Numbered from the stretch's first letter, positions 1 through 9,628 are shown. The stretch: DNA of 64,000 bases from CADCWK01 sp964244115 (GCA_964244115.1 CAXTHM010000005.1:1-64000), one strand, 5' to 3'. Notes: a model not told the origin generated them from the letters alone. Numbers and translations are program-made.

Positions 1-189
1 GCGGACCGACCATCGACCGATCCCCGCGCTTACCAGGAATTAGTCGGACCTGATGAGCGAGAGCTGCGCCCCTACGCCACGGGCCGCTGCAAGGGCGTTT
101 GGCGTGACGCCGTTCGATCTCCTCATCACGGATACTGGCGCCGGACGACGCTATCCGACGGATTCGCGAGCAGGGAACAGAGGTCCATC

Positions 190-1422
190 TTGTCTGACAC
201 CATATCGCTCCCCGGAACCGCCCTGGACACCACCGGGTCTCTCGGCCGGGCCCGGGTCGCGATCACCGTCACGTTCCTCGTCCAGGCGCTGCTGTTCGCC
301 TCGTGGATCGCTCACATCCCGGAGGTGAAGGCGCGGCTGGGGCTGGATGACGGCACGCTCGGGCTGGCGCTGCTCGGGGCACCGGTCGGGTCCGTGCTGG
401 CGATGCTGGCGACGGGCTGGCTGCTGCCGCGGCTCGGCAGCCGGCTGATGGTCCGGATCACGCTGGCGGGGTACGCGCTGACCGGCCTGACCGTCGGGCT
501 GGCCGGGTCGTTCTGGGCGCTGTTCCTGGCACTGGGGCTCTGGGGCGCGTTCCAGGGGGCGCTGGACGTCTCGATGAACGCGCAGGGGATCACCATCGAG
601 CGGGCGATCGGCCGGCCGATCATGTCCGGGCTGCACGGCGCCTGGAGCGTCGGCGCGCTGGTCGGGGCCGGGCTCGGGACGGCCGCGGTCGGGCTCGGCC
701 TGGCGCTGGACGGGCAGTTGCTCGGGGTCGGCGTCGTCATCCTGCTGCTGGCCGGCTGGCTGTCGCTGCGGCTGCTGGCCGACCCGCCGGAGGACCGCCA
801 CGCCGAGGGCAGCCGGCCGGTGACGGTGCTGGCCAACCCGCTCGGGCTGACGCTGGCGCTGATCGCGCTGGCCTGCATGGTCTGCGAGGGTGCCGCGGCG
901 GACTGGTCGGCGGTCTACCTGCGGGAGTCGCTCGGCTCCTCGGCGGCCTTCGGCGGGCTGGGCTACGTCGCCTTCTCGCTGACGATGCTGACCGTGCGGC
1001 TCGGGGGCGACATCCTGCTCGGACGGATCGCGGCCCGGACGCTGTTGCCGGGCTTCGCGGCGATCGCGACGATCGGTTTCGCCCTGGCGCTGATCGTCGG
1101 GAACGCGGTCGTGGCGCTGGTCGGGTTCGCGGCCCTCGGGATCGGGCTGGCGCTGATCGTCCCGACGGTGTTCAGCGCGGCCGGGCGGCTGCCGGGGATC
1201 AACGCCGGGACGGCCGTCGCGGCGGTCTCGGCGATGGGCTGGGCCGGCTTCATGTTCGGCCCGGTCGCGATCGGGCAGATCAGCAAGGTGATCTCGCTGC
1301 CGGTCGCGCTGGCCCTGATCCCGGTCCTGGTCGGCACCGTCACCGTCCTGACCCGGCGGACCACCGTCCTCGATCAACCGGGGCCACAGGTCGCCGCCCC
1401 GATCCAGACCGCACAATTCTAG
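190..1422 (+). CDS. MFS transporter (YbjJ-like)
   Basis: A 410-residue polytopic membrane protein made of about twelve hydrophobic segments, which is the normal size of a major facilitator superfamily permease. The first helix begins at about residue 24 (ITVTFLVQALLF). The Q-G-A-L-D-V-S-M-N-A stretch in the N-terminal half is typical of the YbjJ/fucose-permease-like branch. The start is TTG at 190, chosen because AGAGG lies about six bases upstream and there is no better ATG. The substrate cannot be read from the sequence; small-molecule or sugar efflux or uptake is inferred from the family. It stands alone, convergent with the DUF503 gene. Confidence 0.85.
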   Translation: MSDTISLPGTALDTTGSLGRARVAITVTFLVQALLFASWIAHIPEVKARLGLDDGTLGLALLGAPVGSVLAMLATGWLLPRLGSRLMVRITLAGYALTGLTVGLAGSFWALFLALGLWGAFQGALDVSMNAQGITIERAIGRPIMSGLHGAWSVGALVGAGLGTAAVGLGLALDGQLLGVGVVILLLAGWLSLRLLADPPEDRHAEGSRPVTVLANPLGLTLALIALACMVCEGAAADWSAVYLRESLGSSAAFGGLGYVAFSLTMLTVRLGGDILLGRIAARTLLPGFAAIATIGFALALIVGNAVVALVGFAALGIGLALIVPTVFSAAGRLPGINAGTAVAAVSAMGWAGFMFGPVAIGQISKVISLPVALALIPVLVGTVTVLTRRTTVLDQPGPQVAAPIQTAQF

Positions 1423-1444
1423 TCACGTCCTTCACGAGATCCGA

Positions 1445-1747
1445 TCAGACCGGGAACAGTTCCGTGCTGCGCTCGTCGAGGACGCCGGCCTCGACGTTGC
1501 GCTCGATGAAGTCGGTCACGGTGGCGAGCATCTGGTCGCAGTGCGGGGCGCTGTTGGAGACGCAGACGACGGTCAGCGTGGCGTAGCGCATGTCGTCGAG
1601 GTCCTCGGTCTCGGCGATGGCGACGTTGAAGGTGTTGCGGACGCGGTCCGTCAGCGAGCGGACGACGTGCCGCTTGTCCTTGAGCGACAGGCTCCCCTCC
1701 AGCCGCAGACCGATATGCCCCACCCCGACCGTCGTCGCCATCGTCAT
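1445..1747 (-). CDS. DUF503 family protein (YlxP-like)
   Basis: A 100-residue protein matching the small DUF503/YlxP family in length and pattern: an N-terminal beta strand, the S-L-K-D-K-R-H-V-V-R-S-L segment near residues 20-31, then F-N-V-A-I-A-E and a hydrophobic strand near residue 60. In Firmicutes ylxP lies in the nusA-infB-rbfA operon, but here it is isolated, so a translation-related role is only a family hint. The ATG at 1747 follows AGGAGGATG-like sequence on the minus strand. It converges with the MFS gene, leaving only about 20 bp between their ends. Confidence 0.8.
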   Translation of the reverse strand: MTMATTVGVGHIGLRLEGSLSLKDKRHVVRSLTDRVRNTFNVAIAETEDLDDMRYATLTVVCVSNSAPHCDQMLATVTDFIERNVEAGVLDERSTELFPV

Positions 1748-2347
1748 CCTCCTCGTAACAGCCTCTTACGGCGTGGTGTCGTCGTCTCATAGGGGCGCAG
1801 CGAGCGAGCACGGCCGCGGCCGTCGCGGCCATCGCCACGGAGGGCGATCATCGGCGCAGCGGGTTCGACCGCATACAGGGGTGTCGGGTCGTTCGCGGAC
1901 GGTTTTCCAAACCTTCACCCCATCACCCCCATCGCCACCCATGCCAACGGCCAGGTTCTGCCGAACGCGGTTGAACCCGCTGCACCGTCTCGCCTCGCGG
2001 CGATGGCGCCTGCGGGAGGGTGGCTCGCCAGCGAAGCGAGAGCGTCACCCTTACGACGGAGGCGCCGCGTCACCACGGTTGGAGCGGGAGCGTCCATTCG
2101 CTTCCAGAGCAGCCGACGTCCCGGTGGTTCGCGATCCACGCCGTCCGTTTCGCCACGCGGTCACGGACCGAGCGGACCCGATAGTCGTCGGCGGCGGTGA
2201 TGGAGCGGACGACCCCCCACCTGCTCGGCCGGCTGATGGCCTTTACCTCGACCGGAGCGGCGTGACCCTCGCCGCGATGACGCGTCATGGCGTGATCCGC
2301 GCTGCGCGGATCGGAGCAGACGAGGGAGTCACTCGAAGGGACGGCGA
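1748..2347. other. Non-coding stretch with a family C repeat
   Basis: About 600 bp with no convincing gene. Its left part holds one copy of the interspersed repeat called family C here (about 1788-1848). The remainder is GC-rich, and its open frames are low-complexity Arg/Pro/Ser-rich translations without ribosome-binding sites. Confidence 0.6.
1788..1848 (+). repeat. Interspersed repeat family C, copy 1
   Basis: The block runs from TAGGGGCG through alternating GCGAG and GGCCGC blocks to GCCATCGCC. It matches the copies at 45938-45995 and, inverted, at 3181-3232. Confidence 0.5.
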
Positions 2348-2875
2348 TCAGATCGCGAGCGGCTGGCTGGCCGGGCTGGTGCTGGCGGTGTCGTCGGCGC
2401 GGACCTTGATCTGGACGTCGTCACCATCGCTCTGCCACTCCCAGACGAGGCCCCGCTGGGCGGCGATCTCCCGGGTCGCGTCGAGGTAGAGCAGCGCGTC
2501 CGCCCGTTCCGTCCCGAAGAGCAGGCACTGCTCCTCGTCGAACAGATTCGAGAGCGTCGCGGACGCGACGGTCGCGTCGTCGAGGTCGGCCCACTCGACG
2601 ACGGCGCCGAGCGAGCGCAGGTTGGTCAGCATGGCGTCGAGGAACTCGCCGGCCGCCCACGGCTCCGGCGCCCCCCAGGCGGCGGTGAACCGACGCCCGA
2701 TCCCGGCCGACCAGTCGTCGAGCGAGACGCCCTGCTCCTGCAGGTAGGCGACGGTCGCGATGATGACCGCCTGGGCGTTGGCCTGCCCCTGCTCCAGCAG
2801 CTCGGCGTCGTCGTAGTCGTTGTGCGTCGGGCTGAAGTGGTCCTGATCCTGATCCTGATCGTCGTGGTCGGTCAT
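2348..2875 (-). CDS. Conserved-looking hypothetical protein
   Basis: A 175-residue soluble protein that I do not recognise. It opens with a repetitive acidic leader (D-D-Q-D-Q-D-Q-D from residue 4), followed by a helical N-terminal half. A C-terminal alpha/beta region carries D-E-E-Q-C-L-L-F-G-T near residue 125 and ends in Ser/Thr/Pro-rich sequence. The ATG at 2875 was preferred over an upstream in-frame ATG because the longer form would translate a genomic repeat. It has no signal peptide or membrane segment. It is monocistronic and lies between two repeat-rich spacers, so context gives no functional clue. Confidence 0.6.
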   Translation of the reverse strand: MTDHDDQDQDQDHFSPTHNDYDDAELLEQGQANAQAVIIATVAYLQEQGVSLDDWSAGIGRRFTAAWGAPEPWAAGEFLDAMLTNLRSLGAVVEWADLDDATVASATLSNLFDEEQCLLFGTERADALLYLDATREIAAQRGLVWEWQSDGDDVQIKVRADDTASTSPASQPLAI

Positions 2876-2971
2876 GGGTATCCCTTGCTTAGCGCGTGCC
2901 GGGGCCGGTCGGGCGTCCGGGTGCTGTCCACGGTACCGCGTTGGGGCGCCGGTTGGCGACCGGGGCGTGAC

Positions 2972-3036
2972 CTCACCCCCCAGCCCCCTCTCCATCTCGC
3001 TGGCGTGCTTCGCACTTGCGGATGGAGAGGGGGAGA
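2972..3036. repeat. Repeat family A, copy 1
   Basis: Arms CCCCCTCTCCATC and GATGGAGAGGGGG pair into a hairpin around a GC-rich centre containing a GTGCTTCGCAC sub-hairpin. The same arms recur at 3366-3433, 10257-10341, 34534-34658, 53425-53745 and 55529-55571. Confidence 0.75.
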
Positions 3037-3180
3037 CGACTGGGATCAGGCCGGCGCCATCATCGCGGGGTTACGCGCTCACGCTGCGCTGGCCCTGACC
3101 GGCGCCCGCAAGCGCGACTGCGTGGCCGAACCGGATGTTCAAATTGTGATCACCCTTGTCGCGAACACCGTTAGCGCCCG

Positions 3181-3232
3181 GCGGGGCGATGACCGCTGCG
3201 GCGGCCGGGCTCGCAAGCGTCGCCCCTACACG
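3181..3232 (-). repeat. Repeat family C, copy 2 (inverted)
   Basis: The reverse complement reads GTAGGGGCGACGCTTGCGAG followed by CCGGCCGCCGCAGCGG. This closely matches 45938-45995. Confidence 0.55.
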
Positions 3233-3279
3233 AACGATAACGCCCGTCGCCCATCAACGGAGCGCTTGCGCGACCCGTT

Positions 3280-3433
3280 GAGCCCCTCTCCGGGTGTGAG
3301 CGCCGCAGGGCGAAACGAGTCGGGTCGAGGATGGGGACAACTCGGAGCGCCTGCGCGACCAGCTTGAAGCCCCCTCTCCATCCGCACGTGCGAAGCACGC
3401 CAGCGTGATGGGGAGGGGGTTTGGGGATGGGGT
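3280..3433. repeat. Repeat family A, copies 2 and 3
   Basis: The first part (3280-3330) is the 'CCCCTCTCCGGG...GAGCGCCGCAGGGCGAAACG' variant, also seen at 17493-17546 (inverted) and in 53640-53705. The second part (3366-3433) is a CCCCCTCTCCATCC/GATGGGGAGGGGG hairpin just downstream of the aminotransferase gene, where it could also act as a terminator. Confidence 0.7.
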
Positions 3434-3439
3434 AATCCC

Positions 3440-4705
3440 TTAGCCGACGAGCGCCGCCAGGCCGTCGACCAGCCGGTCGAGGTCGGTCTGGGTGGTGTAG
3501 CCCTGCACGGAGATCCGGACGAGGCCGACGCCGTCCGGCATCGAGGTGTGGTGGTGGACCGGGATCTCGACCTTGTAGTCCTCCCAGAGGCGGCGCTGGA
3601 TCGCCGGGCCGTCGTCGGTCCGGATCGGCACGGCGATCAGCTGGGCGTACCACTGCGGGTCGTCGGTCGCGATCGGTCCCAGGTCGCCGCCGCTGAGGGC
3701 GAGGATGCGGGCCTGCGTCTCGCTGGCGAGACGGTGGCAGCGAGCCCGGATGGCGTCCCAGTGATGCTCGGCCTGGAAATCGATCGCATGCGGGACGGTC
3801 AGGAACGATGAGCATTCGCGCGTGCCCGCCCACTGGTTGCGGCGGACGAACTGCGGGTAGGTGTGCCCCGTCTCCCGCAGCCCCCAGGTGTCGGCCCAGC
3901 CCCAGCTGACCGTCGTCGCTTCAACCCACGGCTGGTGCTCCGGCCGGACGTAGAGGAACGCCGAGCCCTTGGGCGTGCAGAGCCACTTGTGATTGTTGCT
4001 GGAGTAGACGTCCGGCCCCATCGCCCCCAGGTCGATCGGCCGCTGCCCGACGACGTGGGCGCCGTCGATCATCGTGAAGATGCCCAGCGCCCGGGCCCGG
4101 GCGCAGATCAGCTCCGCCGGCAGGGTCAGCGCGGTCGGTGAGGTGATGTGGGAGAAGAAGATCACTTTCGTCCGCTCGGTGACGCCGGCGAACAGGGCGT
4201 CGACGACGGCCTCCGGGTCGGCCAGGGGGAGCGGCAGCGTCTGCTTGACCAGCCGGGCGCCCGCCTTCTGGCAGTAGTGCTCCCAGGTCAGCGTCAGGGC
4301 GCCGTACTCGTGGTCGGTCGTCAGGATCTCGTCGCCGGGCTGGAGGCCCATCGACCGGATCACGATGTTGAGCCCGATCGTCGCGTTGGTGACGAAGACG
4401 AGGTCGTCGGCCGGGGCGTTGACGAGTTCACCGAGCTTCGCGCGGGCGGCGTCGAGCAGGGTGTCGAGCCGCTTCTGGATGAACTGGACCGGCTCGCGCT
4501 CCAGCTCCCGCTGGAAGGCGATGCTGGCGTCGAAGACCGGCTGCGGCGTGGCGCCGAACGAGCCGTGGTTGAGGAACGCGACCTCCGGATCGAGCAGGAA
4601 CAGGGGCCGGAGCGACTCGGCCGACGGCGCCAGCGCCTCGATCCCGGCCTGCCCATCGAGCCCACCCATGTCCGGGACCTGCTTCGCGACAACGGTCATG
4701 ACCAC
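3440..4705 (-). CDS. Class V aminotransferase (isopenicillin-N epimerase-like)
   Basis: A 421-residue PLP-dependent fold type I enzyme. Recognisable parts are F-L-N-H-G-S-F-G-A near residue 44, the T-N-A-T-x-G-L-N motif near 105, the D-G-A-H-V-x-G-Q segment near 215 that contacts the cofactor, and the S-N-N-H-K-W motif near 236, whose lysine would form the Schiff base. This subgroup includes isopenicillin-N epimerase-like and cysteine desulfurase-like enzymes; the substrate cannot be decided here. Two ATG codons (4705 and 4699) are possible starts. The gene is monocistronic, and its 3' end runs into a family A hairpin. Confidence 0.85.
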   Translation of the reverse strand: MVMTVVAKQVPDMGGLDGQAGIEALAPSAESLRPLFLLDPEVAFLNHGSFGATPQPVFDASIAFQRELEREPVQFIQKRLDTLLDAARAKLGELVNAPADDLVFVTNATIGLNIVIRSMGLQPGDEILTTDHEYGALTLTWEHYCQKAGARLVKQTLPLPLADPEAVVDALFAGVTERTKVIFFSHITSPTALTLPAELICARARALGIFTMIDGAHVVGQRPIDLGAMGPDVYSSNNHKWLCTPKGSAFLYVRPEHQPWVEATTVSWGWADTWGLRETGHTYPQFVRRNQWAGTRECSSFLTVPHAIDFQAEHHWDAIRARCHRLASETQARILALSGGDLGPIATDDPQWYAQLIAVPIRTDDGPAIQRRLWEDYKVEIPVHHHTSMPDGVGLVRISVQGYTTQTDLDRLVDGLAALVG

Positions 4706-5016
4706 CCTCCGGCCCGCGACTCGGCGCGGCCTCTGTTCTCGACGGCTGACGACGGATGCACCCCAGATCGGCGTAGTGTATCGGCCAGCGCCCCGGTCCG
4801 CTGGTGGGTCCGCGCGGGCCGCCCGTCACCGCCACGACTCGGGCATCATCGTCGGAGACGAACGCCGCGGCATCCGTGAAATCACTCATTCCGACCGTGA
4901 CCTTTTGCCCGCGGCGGTGTTTACGTGGGTGGATGCGCATCCACGCCTGACAGCCCTGGCCGAACGCCGGCGACCGTCAGCCATCACATCTTCGCGGACG
5001 CGGCGGAGGAGGAAGC
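4706..5016. other. Divergent promoter region
   Basis: About 310 bp between the divergent aminotransferase and sigma genes. It is somewhat less GC-rich near 4880-4925 and presumably holds both promoters. No gene or clear operator was seen. Confidence 0.4.
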
Positions 5017-5973
5017 ATGCGGTGGCGACGACGACACCGGCCCGGACCGGCTCAACCCGGCGCCCACATGGGTGGCGAGGGTGGTGTCCGGCCCCGGACC
5101 GGCCACCCCGGCGCCGACGTCCCCGGCGACGTCCGGTCGATCCGGATACTGCTCGCCGCCCTCAACGAACGGCCGGCCTCATGGGCCAGCGGGCCATGGT
5201 CGCCGGCGGTCGCGATGGCCAGCCGATCCGGGGACTGGGCGTCATCCGCCCCGATCCCCGGCAACCAGCCGCCCGAGCCCCGTCCGCGAGCCGCCGCCGC
5301 GAACCGTGCGGCGTCGTCCCCATTGGGGACGGTCAGAGCCACCGGGCCAGCCGCCCCGACCCAGCCGCCGGCCAGAACATCGGCCCCGGTTTCGGGAAGC
5401 GACGGCGAGCTGCTCCGGGCGGCCCAGGCCGACCCGGCCGCCTTCGCCGCCCTCTATGAGCGCTACGTCGACGCGATCTACCGCTACTGCGTCACCCGCG
5501 TCGGCTCCCCGGCCGACGCCGAGGACGCGACCAGCCTGATCTTCGCCCGGGCCTTCGGGGCGCTCCCGACCTACCGGCCCCGCCCCGAGCTGAGCGGCGA
5601 GGGGGTCCGCTCCTGGCTGTTCACCATCGCCCACAACGTGGTGGTGAGCGGCTACCGCGGCCGACGCCCGACCAGCCCGCTGGCCGACGCCGACCTGCTC
5701 GTCGACCCGGACCCACCGCCGGACGAGCAGGCGATCGCGGCCGAACGGCGCGCGGCGCTGCTCGGCTCGGTCGCCCGGCTGCCGGACGACCAGCGCCGCG
5801 TGGTCGAGCTGCGGCTGGCCGGGCTGAGCGGCCCGGAGATCGCCGCGGTCCTCGGCCGCAGCCACGGCGCGATCAAGATGCTGCAGGTCCGCGCCATCGA
5901 CCGGCTTCGGACGCTGCTCGCCGACCGGCTCGGGCCGGAATCAGCCCCGGAGGCGTCCCATGACCAGCGATGA
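5017..5973 (+). CDS. ECF-type RNA polymerase sigma factor with long N-terminal extension
   Basis: A 318-residue protein whose last ~190 residues form an extracytoplasmic-function sigma factor. Region 2 contains A-L-Y-E-R-Y-V-D-A-I-Y-R-Y-C (from about residue 146) and S-W-L-F-T-I-A-H-N. Region 4 contains L-P-D-D-Q-R-R-V-V-E-L-R-L and a helix-turn-helix ending G-A-I-K-M-L-Q-V-R-A. The first ~125 residues are Pro/Ala/Arg-rich and probably disordered. The ATG at 5017 is supported by a strong GGAGGAGG site four bases upstream, although a shorter start near 5215 is possible. The 3' end overlaps the next gene by 14 bp, the usual arrangement of a sigma factor with its membrane anti-sigma partner. Confidence 0.88.
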   Translation: MRWRRRHRPGPAQPGAHMGGEGGVRPRTGHPGADVPGDVRSIRILLAALNERPASWASGPWSPAVAMASRSGDWASSAPIPGNQPPEPRPRAAAANRAASSPLGTVRATGPAAPTQPPARTSAPVSGSDGELLRAAQADPAAFAALYERYVDAIYRYCVTRVGSPADAEDATSLIFARAFGALPTYRPRPELSGEGVRSWLFTIAHNVVVSGYRGRRPTSPLADADLLVDPDPPPDEQAIAAERRAALLGSVARLPDDQRRVVELRLAGLSGPEIAAVLGRSHGAIKMLQVRAIDRLRTLLADRLGPESAPEASHDQR

Positions 5974-8900
5974 GCAGCGCGCCGCCTCCGGGCCGGGCGC
6001 CGAACGGACCAACGGCACCACGGAACCCGCGACCACCCATCCTGCCGATGGCCCCACCGATGGCGCGACCGACCCGGACCGGCTCGACCTGCTGGACCGG
6101 TACTGGGATGCCACGACCGGCAACGGCTTCCAGCGGGCCGGGGCGATCGCCCTCGACCCGGTCCGCACCCGGACCGTCGACCTCCTCCAGAACCTCACCC
6201 ATGATCAGACCGCCGGGATCCCGGCCGCCGCCCGGGCCCGCATCTGGCGGGAGACGGTCGCGACGGCGGGCATCCCCACGCGACAGGAGTCCCCAGTGAC
6301 CGCCTCCGCACTCTCCGGGCATGGCGCCGCCACCCCCAATCTGACGCTCCCGGCCGGCACCCCGCCCCGGGGGCACCGCCCCCCGCCGGGCGGACCGGTC
6401 CCCCACGGCGGCGGCTGGTCCGTCCCCGGCGGGGGCCCGTCCCAGCCGACCGGCCGGACGTGGTGGCCCCGCCTCCAGTTCGCCGTCGCGGCCGCCCTGA
6501 TCCTCGGCCTGTTCGCCACGATCCTCGCCCCGATGGACGACGGCCGCGTCAGCCTGTTCGGCGGCATCGGCGGCGACGCCACCCCGACGGCCGATTCAGC
6601 CGCGAACACTATCCCGTCGATCGGCTACCCGGAAGCCTTCACGGGCGGGGGACTGCTCGTCGACCTGCCGGTGAGCGCGTCGGGTCACCTGGTCAGCATC
6701 GATCGCGTGTCGATCGCCGAGGGGGCCACGCTGACCCTGCCACCCGGAGCGGTCCATCAGGTGGCGTCGGTGACGGGACGATTCACGGTCGAGCGGGCCA
6801 GCGGCTCGTCGCCCCTGACCGTCGATCAGCCCGGCATCATCGACATCGACGCTGACAGTGGGTCGATCCTGGCCGATCAGGGCGAGGACGTCACCGTGAC
6901 GGTCCTGACCATCGCTCCGGACGGCGCCGCGCTACTGACGTCGACCGATGGCGTCACCGTCTACCCGTTGGCCAACGACACGATCGATGGACTCCGGTTC
7001 GATTCCCTCGTGAATGTCCTGTTCGGCAACGGTCCGGTGCCGGTCGACCCCGAGCCGGTCGGGCCGAGCGCGATCCCCGACGATCCGACGAACCTGACCG
7101 ACCCGGGGGCGATGATGCTGCTCTATGCCGAGCGGGGCTCCATCCGGATCACCGCGTCAGCCGATGTGATCCGGACTCGGGAGTCCAGCCCCGAGACGCC
7201 GACGTTCGTCTCTGAGCTGACGATCGCGGCCGGTGAGACGGCCGTCGTCAGCAACCCGAGCCTGGCGACGATCCGGGAGGCCACGCCGGGTGAGAGCGCC
7301 GTCTACACGGTCGCGTTCCTGGCGCCGCCGGCCCTTGACCGGACCGAGGGCCGGACGTACCCGAACACGCCTGGTGGCGGCAGCGGTCTCCAGCCGGCCC
7401 TCGCCGATGGCGACGACTATCGGATCGTGCTCGATCGCCTGACGCTCAATCCGGGAGCGACGGCCGCCTTTCCGGTGGGGACGTTCCGCGCCGTGCAGTG
7501 GACGGGTGGCGGTCTCGCGACGATGACCAGCGACGACGCGGCTCGGCCTCCCGTCGTCTTCGATGAACGGTCGCTGAACGCCTCGTTCGAGGACCAGGGC
7601 GTCCGGATCGCCGCGACGGGCGACACGCCGGTCACGTTGACCCTGATGTCCTACCTGCCGGCCGGCTCGTCCGAGGAGACGGTCCCGGGCGGACAGACCG
7701 GGCTGACAGCGGAGCGCCTGTCGGTCTACACCGCCACCGACCCGTTCGACGCCGATCATCTCCGGTTCACGTTCTACGCGGCCGAAGCCGCGGGCTTCCC
7801 GGTCGACCTCGCCCCGTGGATCGATCTCGATCTCACCGGGGGCAGCGCGGTCGACGCCTACGCCCTGGTCCGGCCCGAGGGCGGCCCGATCGTGCTCAAC
7901 CGGCCAGCCCGGCGGATCGTCGGTGGTGCGGAGACGACCGAGATCGCGGCCGGGAATGCCGTCGTGCCTGGCGAGACGGTCCGGGTCGACGACCTGCGCG
8001 ACGCGACCCTCCAGGGGGCGACCGACGGCACGCCGGCCGGGTACACCATCGTCGTCGTCTCGCCCGACGACGAACCGGCCGGAACCGGGCCGAACGCCGA
8101 TACGGCGCCAGTCACCGGGCTGACACCGGCCGATCTCGACACGGTCGCCAGCGTCCCGGCCGATCAGCCGCTCACCCTGGAGCTCGTCCGGCAGACGCTG
8201 GCGCCGGACATGACGCTGACGATCAGTCCCGTCGCGGGTACCGACGGGCTGACGGTCCCGCCGATCACGGTCCTGAGCTACGCCGCGACCGGGGACGCGA
8301 CGATCAGCCTGGCGGGCGGAGCCGGCACGGAGCTCAGCGACCGGTCCGACCAGGTCGCGATGCGCTCCCTGACCGCGTCGACCCCGATCACCATCCGGGC
8401 CGGCGCCGACGGGATCACGATCTACCAACTGGTGATCGCGACGGCGCGGCCGGAGTACACCGCCACCGGCACGGACGGGACATCGGTCGGCGTCGTGCTC
8501 GGGACGTACTCCGGCAACGAGCTGTTCGGTGGCTCGGGAGCCGCGGGCCAGACCGTCGACATCGAGGTCGCGCTGCGCTCCAGCGTCGATGCCCTCGGGG
8601 ACGGCGGCAGTGGGACGCTGGGCCGCGACTCGGCGATCACCCTGCTGACGCCCCTGGCGGGCAGCGCCCGGATCACGCCCGGCACCGGCGAGGTCCGGAT
8701 CGTCGACGCGGCCGGCGGCGACCGGAGCGGGGCCGCGACCACGATACCGACCACCATCGCGCCCGGTGGCGGCCTCGTCGCCCTGCCGGGGGGCCTGTTC
8801 CGGGTGGCCGCCGAGACGGACAGTGACACCCTGAGCTACCTCTGGGCGGAGATCCGGGTCTCGGCGCCAGCGCCCGCCGGGACGCCCGTCGCCACTCCGG

Positions 8901-9442
8901 CTGTCGGGACACCCGCCCCAGGGACGCCCGCCGAGGGTAAGCCCGCCGCGTCGGGAGCGGTGGCCTGCGACATCACGCCCCGTACGGTCGAGGAGCTCCT
9001 GGCGCTCTACGACGACGGGATCGCCCAGCCGGTCGATCCGCTGGCGCTCAGCCATCGGGACGATTCCGGGACTGGCACACCGGCCGGTGACGAGACCATC
9101 GCCGCTGTCACCGACACGCTGTCCTGGCAATCGGCCTGCCAGAACCTCGGTGACCCGCTCCGCCAGTACGCCCTGTACTCGGACGAGGCGCTCCGCTACC
9201 TGTTGCCGGTGATCTACGCGAGCCGCGACGAGGTCGCCAGCCTCCTGGCACAGCCCCCCGCGGAGGCGAGTGCGGCGGCGACCGGCAACGTCACCGTCTC
9301 CGATGTCGAGCTGTTCGCCGACGGTCGGGTCGGCGCGCGGGTCGCGCTGGACGGCGAGTTCGCTTACGTCACGTTCACCCAGGCGGCCGATGGCACCTGG
9401 CTCATGGACGTCTTCGACGACCGGTATGAGCCCGGCGCCTAG
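5960..9442 (+). CDS. Giant membrane-anchored probable anti-sigma/sensor protein
   Basis: A 1160-residue single-pass protein. The ~170-residue cytoplasmic part includes a helix with R-A-R-I-W-R-E-T-V-A, equivalent to F-R-D-Q-L-W-A-E-L-S-R in the similar gene ending at 46118. One transmembrane helix follows at about residues 172-190. The rest is extracytoplasmic and consists of several repeated beta-rich, cupin-like segments (for example A-E-G-A-T-L-T-L-P-P-G-A and N-P-G-A-T-A-A-F-P-V-G). A G-T-P-V-A-T-P linker leads to a C-terminal domain beginning C-D-I-T-P-R-T-V-E-E-L that ends in an NTF2-like strand pattern. GGAGG lies six bases before the ATG, and the start overlaps the sigma gene. Regulation of the upstream sigma factor is inferred from this arrangement. 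A perfect hairpin follows the stop codon. Confidence 0.7.
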   Translation: MTSDEQRAASGPGAERTNGTTEPATTHPADGPTDGATDPDRLDLLDRYWDATTGNGFQRAGAIALDPVRTRTVDLLQNLTHDQTAGIPAAARARIWRETVATAGIPTRQESPVTASALSGHGAATPNLTLPAGTPPRGHRPPPGGPVPHGGGWSVPGGGPSQPTGRTWWPRLQFAVAAALILGLFATILAPMDDGRVSLFGGIGGDATPTADSAANTIPSIGYPEAFTGGGLLVDLPVSASGHLVSIDRVSIAEGATLTLPPGAVHQVASVTGRFTVERASGSSPLTVDQPGIIDIDADSGSILADQGEDVTVTVLTIAPDGAALLTSTDGVTVYPLANDTIDGLRFDSLVNVLFGNGPVPVDPEPVGPSAIPDDPTNLTDPGAMMLLYAERGSIRITASADVIRTRESSPETPTFVSELTIAAGETAVVSNPSLATIREATPGESAVYTVAFLAPPALDRTEGRTYPNTPGGGSGLQPALADGDDYRIVLDRLTLNPGATAAFPVGTFRAVQWTGGGLATMTSDDAARPPVVFDERSLNASFEDQGVRIAATGDTPVTLTLMSYLPAGSSEETVPGGQTGLTAERLSVYTATDPFDADHLRFTFYAAEAAGFPVDLAPWIDLDLTGGSAVDAYALVRPEGGPIVLNRPARRIVGGAETTEIAAGNAVVPGETVRVDDLRDATLQGATDGTPAGYTIVVVSPDDEPAGTGPNADTAPVTGLTPADLDTVASVPADQPLTLELVRQTLAPDMTLTISPVAGTDGLTVPPITVLSYAATGDATISLAGGAGTELSDRSDQVAMRSLTASTPITIRAGADGITIYQLVIATARPEYTATGTDGTSVGVVLGTYSGNELFGGSGAAGQTVDIEVALRSSVDALGDGGSGTLGRDSAITLLTPLAGSARITPGTGEVRIVDAAGGDRSGAATTIPTTIAPGGGLVALPGGLFRVAAETDSDTLSYLWAEIRVSAPAPAGTPVATPAVGTPAPGTPAEGKPAASGAVACDITPRTVEELLALYDDGIAQPVDPLALSHRDDSGTGTPAGDETIAAVTDTLSWQSACQNLGDPLRQYALYSDEALRYLLPVIYASRDEVASLLAQPPAEASAAATGNVTVSDVELFADGRVGARVALDGEFAYVTFTQAADGTWLMDVFDDRYEPGA

Positions 9443-9480
9443 GCGTTCGGGACGGACGCCGAAGACATCGGTAGCGCCAG

Positions 9481-9526
9481 CGAAGCGGGACGGCTCCAGA
9501 ATCTTCTCCGGAGCCGTCCCGCTTCG
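9481..9526 (+). terminator. Hairpin after the giant sensor gene
   Basis: A perfect 17-bp stem (9481-9497 with 9510-9526) around a 12-base loop, 38 bp after the stop codon. There is no long T-run, so strength as an intrinsic terminator is uncertain. Confidence 0.7.
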
Positions 9527-9628
9527 TCCGTCGGCCCGGCCCCGTATCAACCGCAGGGCCGAGCGGCAGCCGTGACCGAATAGCACAGGTGACTTGACGG
9601 AAGATGAGTTCACTGCTAAACACCAGCC

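Larger units (their letters stand above)
2876..3439. other. Repeat-filled intergenic region
   Basis: About 560 bp packed with interspersed repeats: family A pieces at 2972-3036, 3280-3330 and 3366-3433, and an inverted family C copy at 3181-3232. No gene is supported. Several open frames across it are translations of the repeats. Confidence 0.7.
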
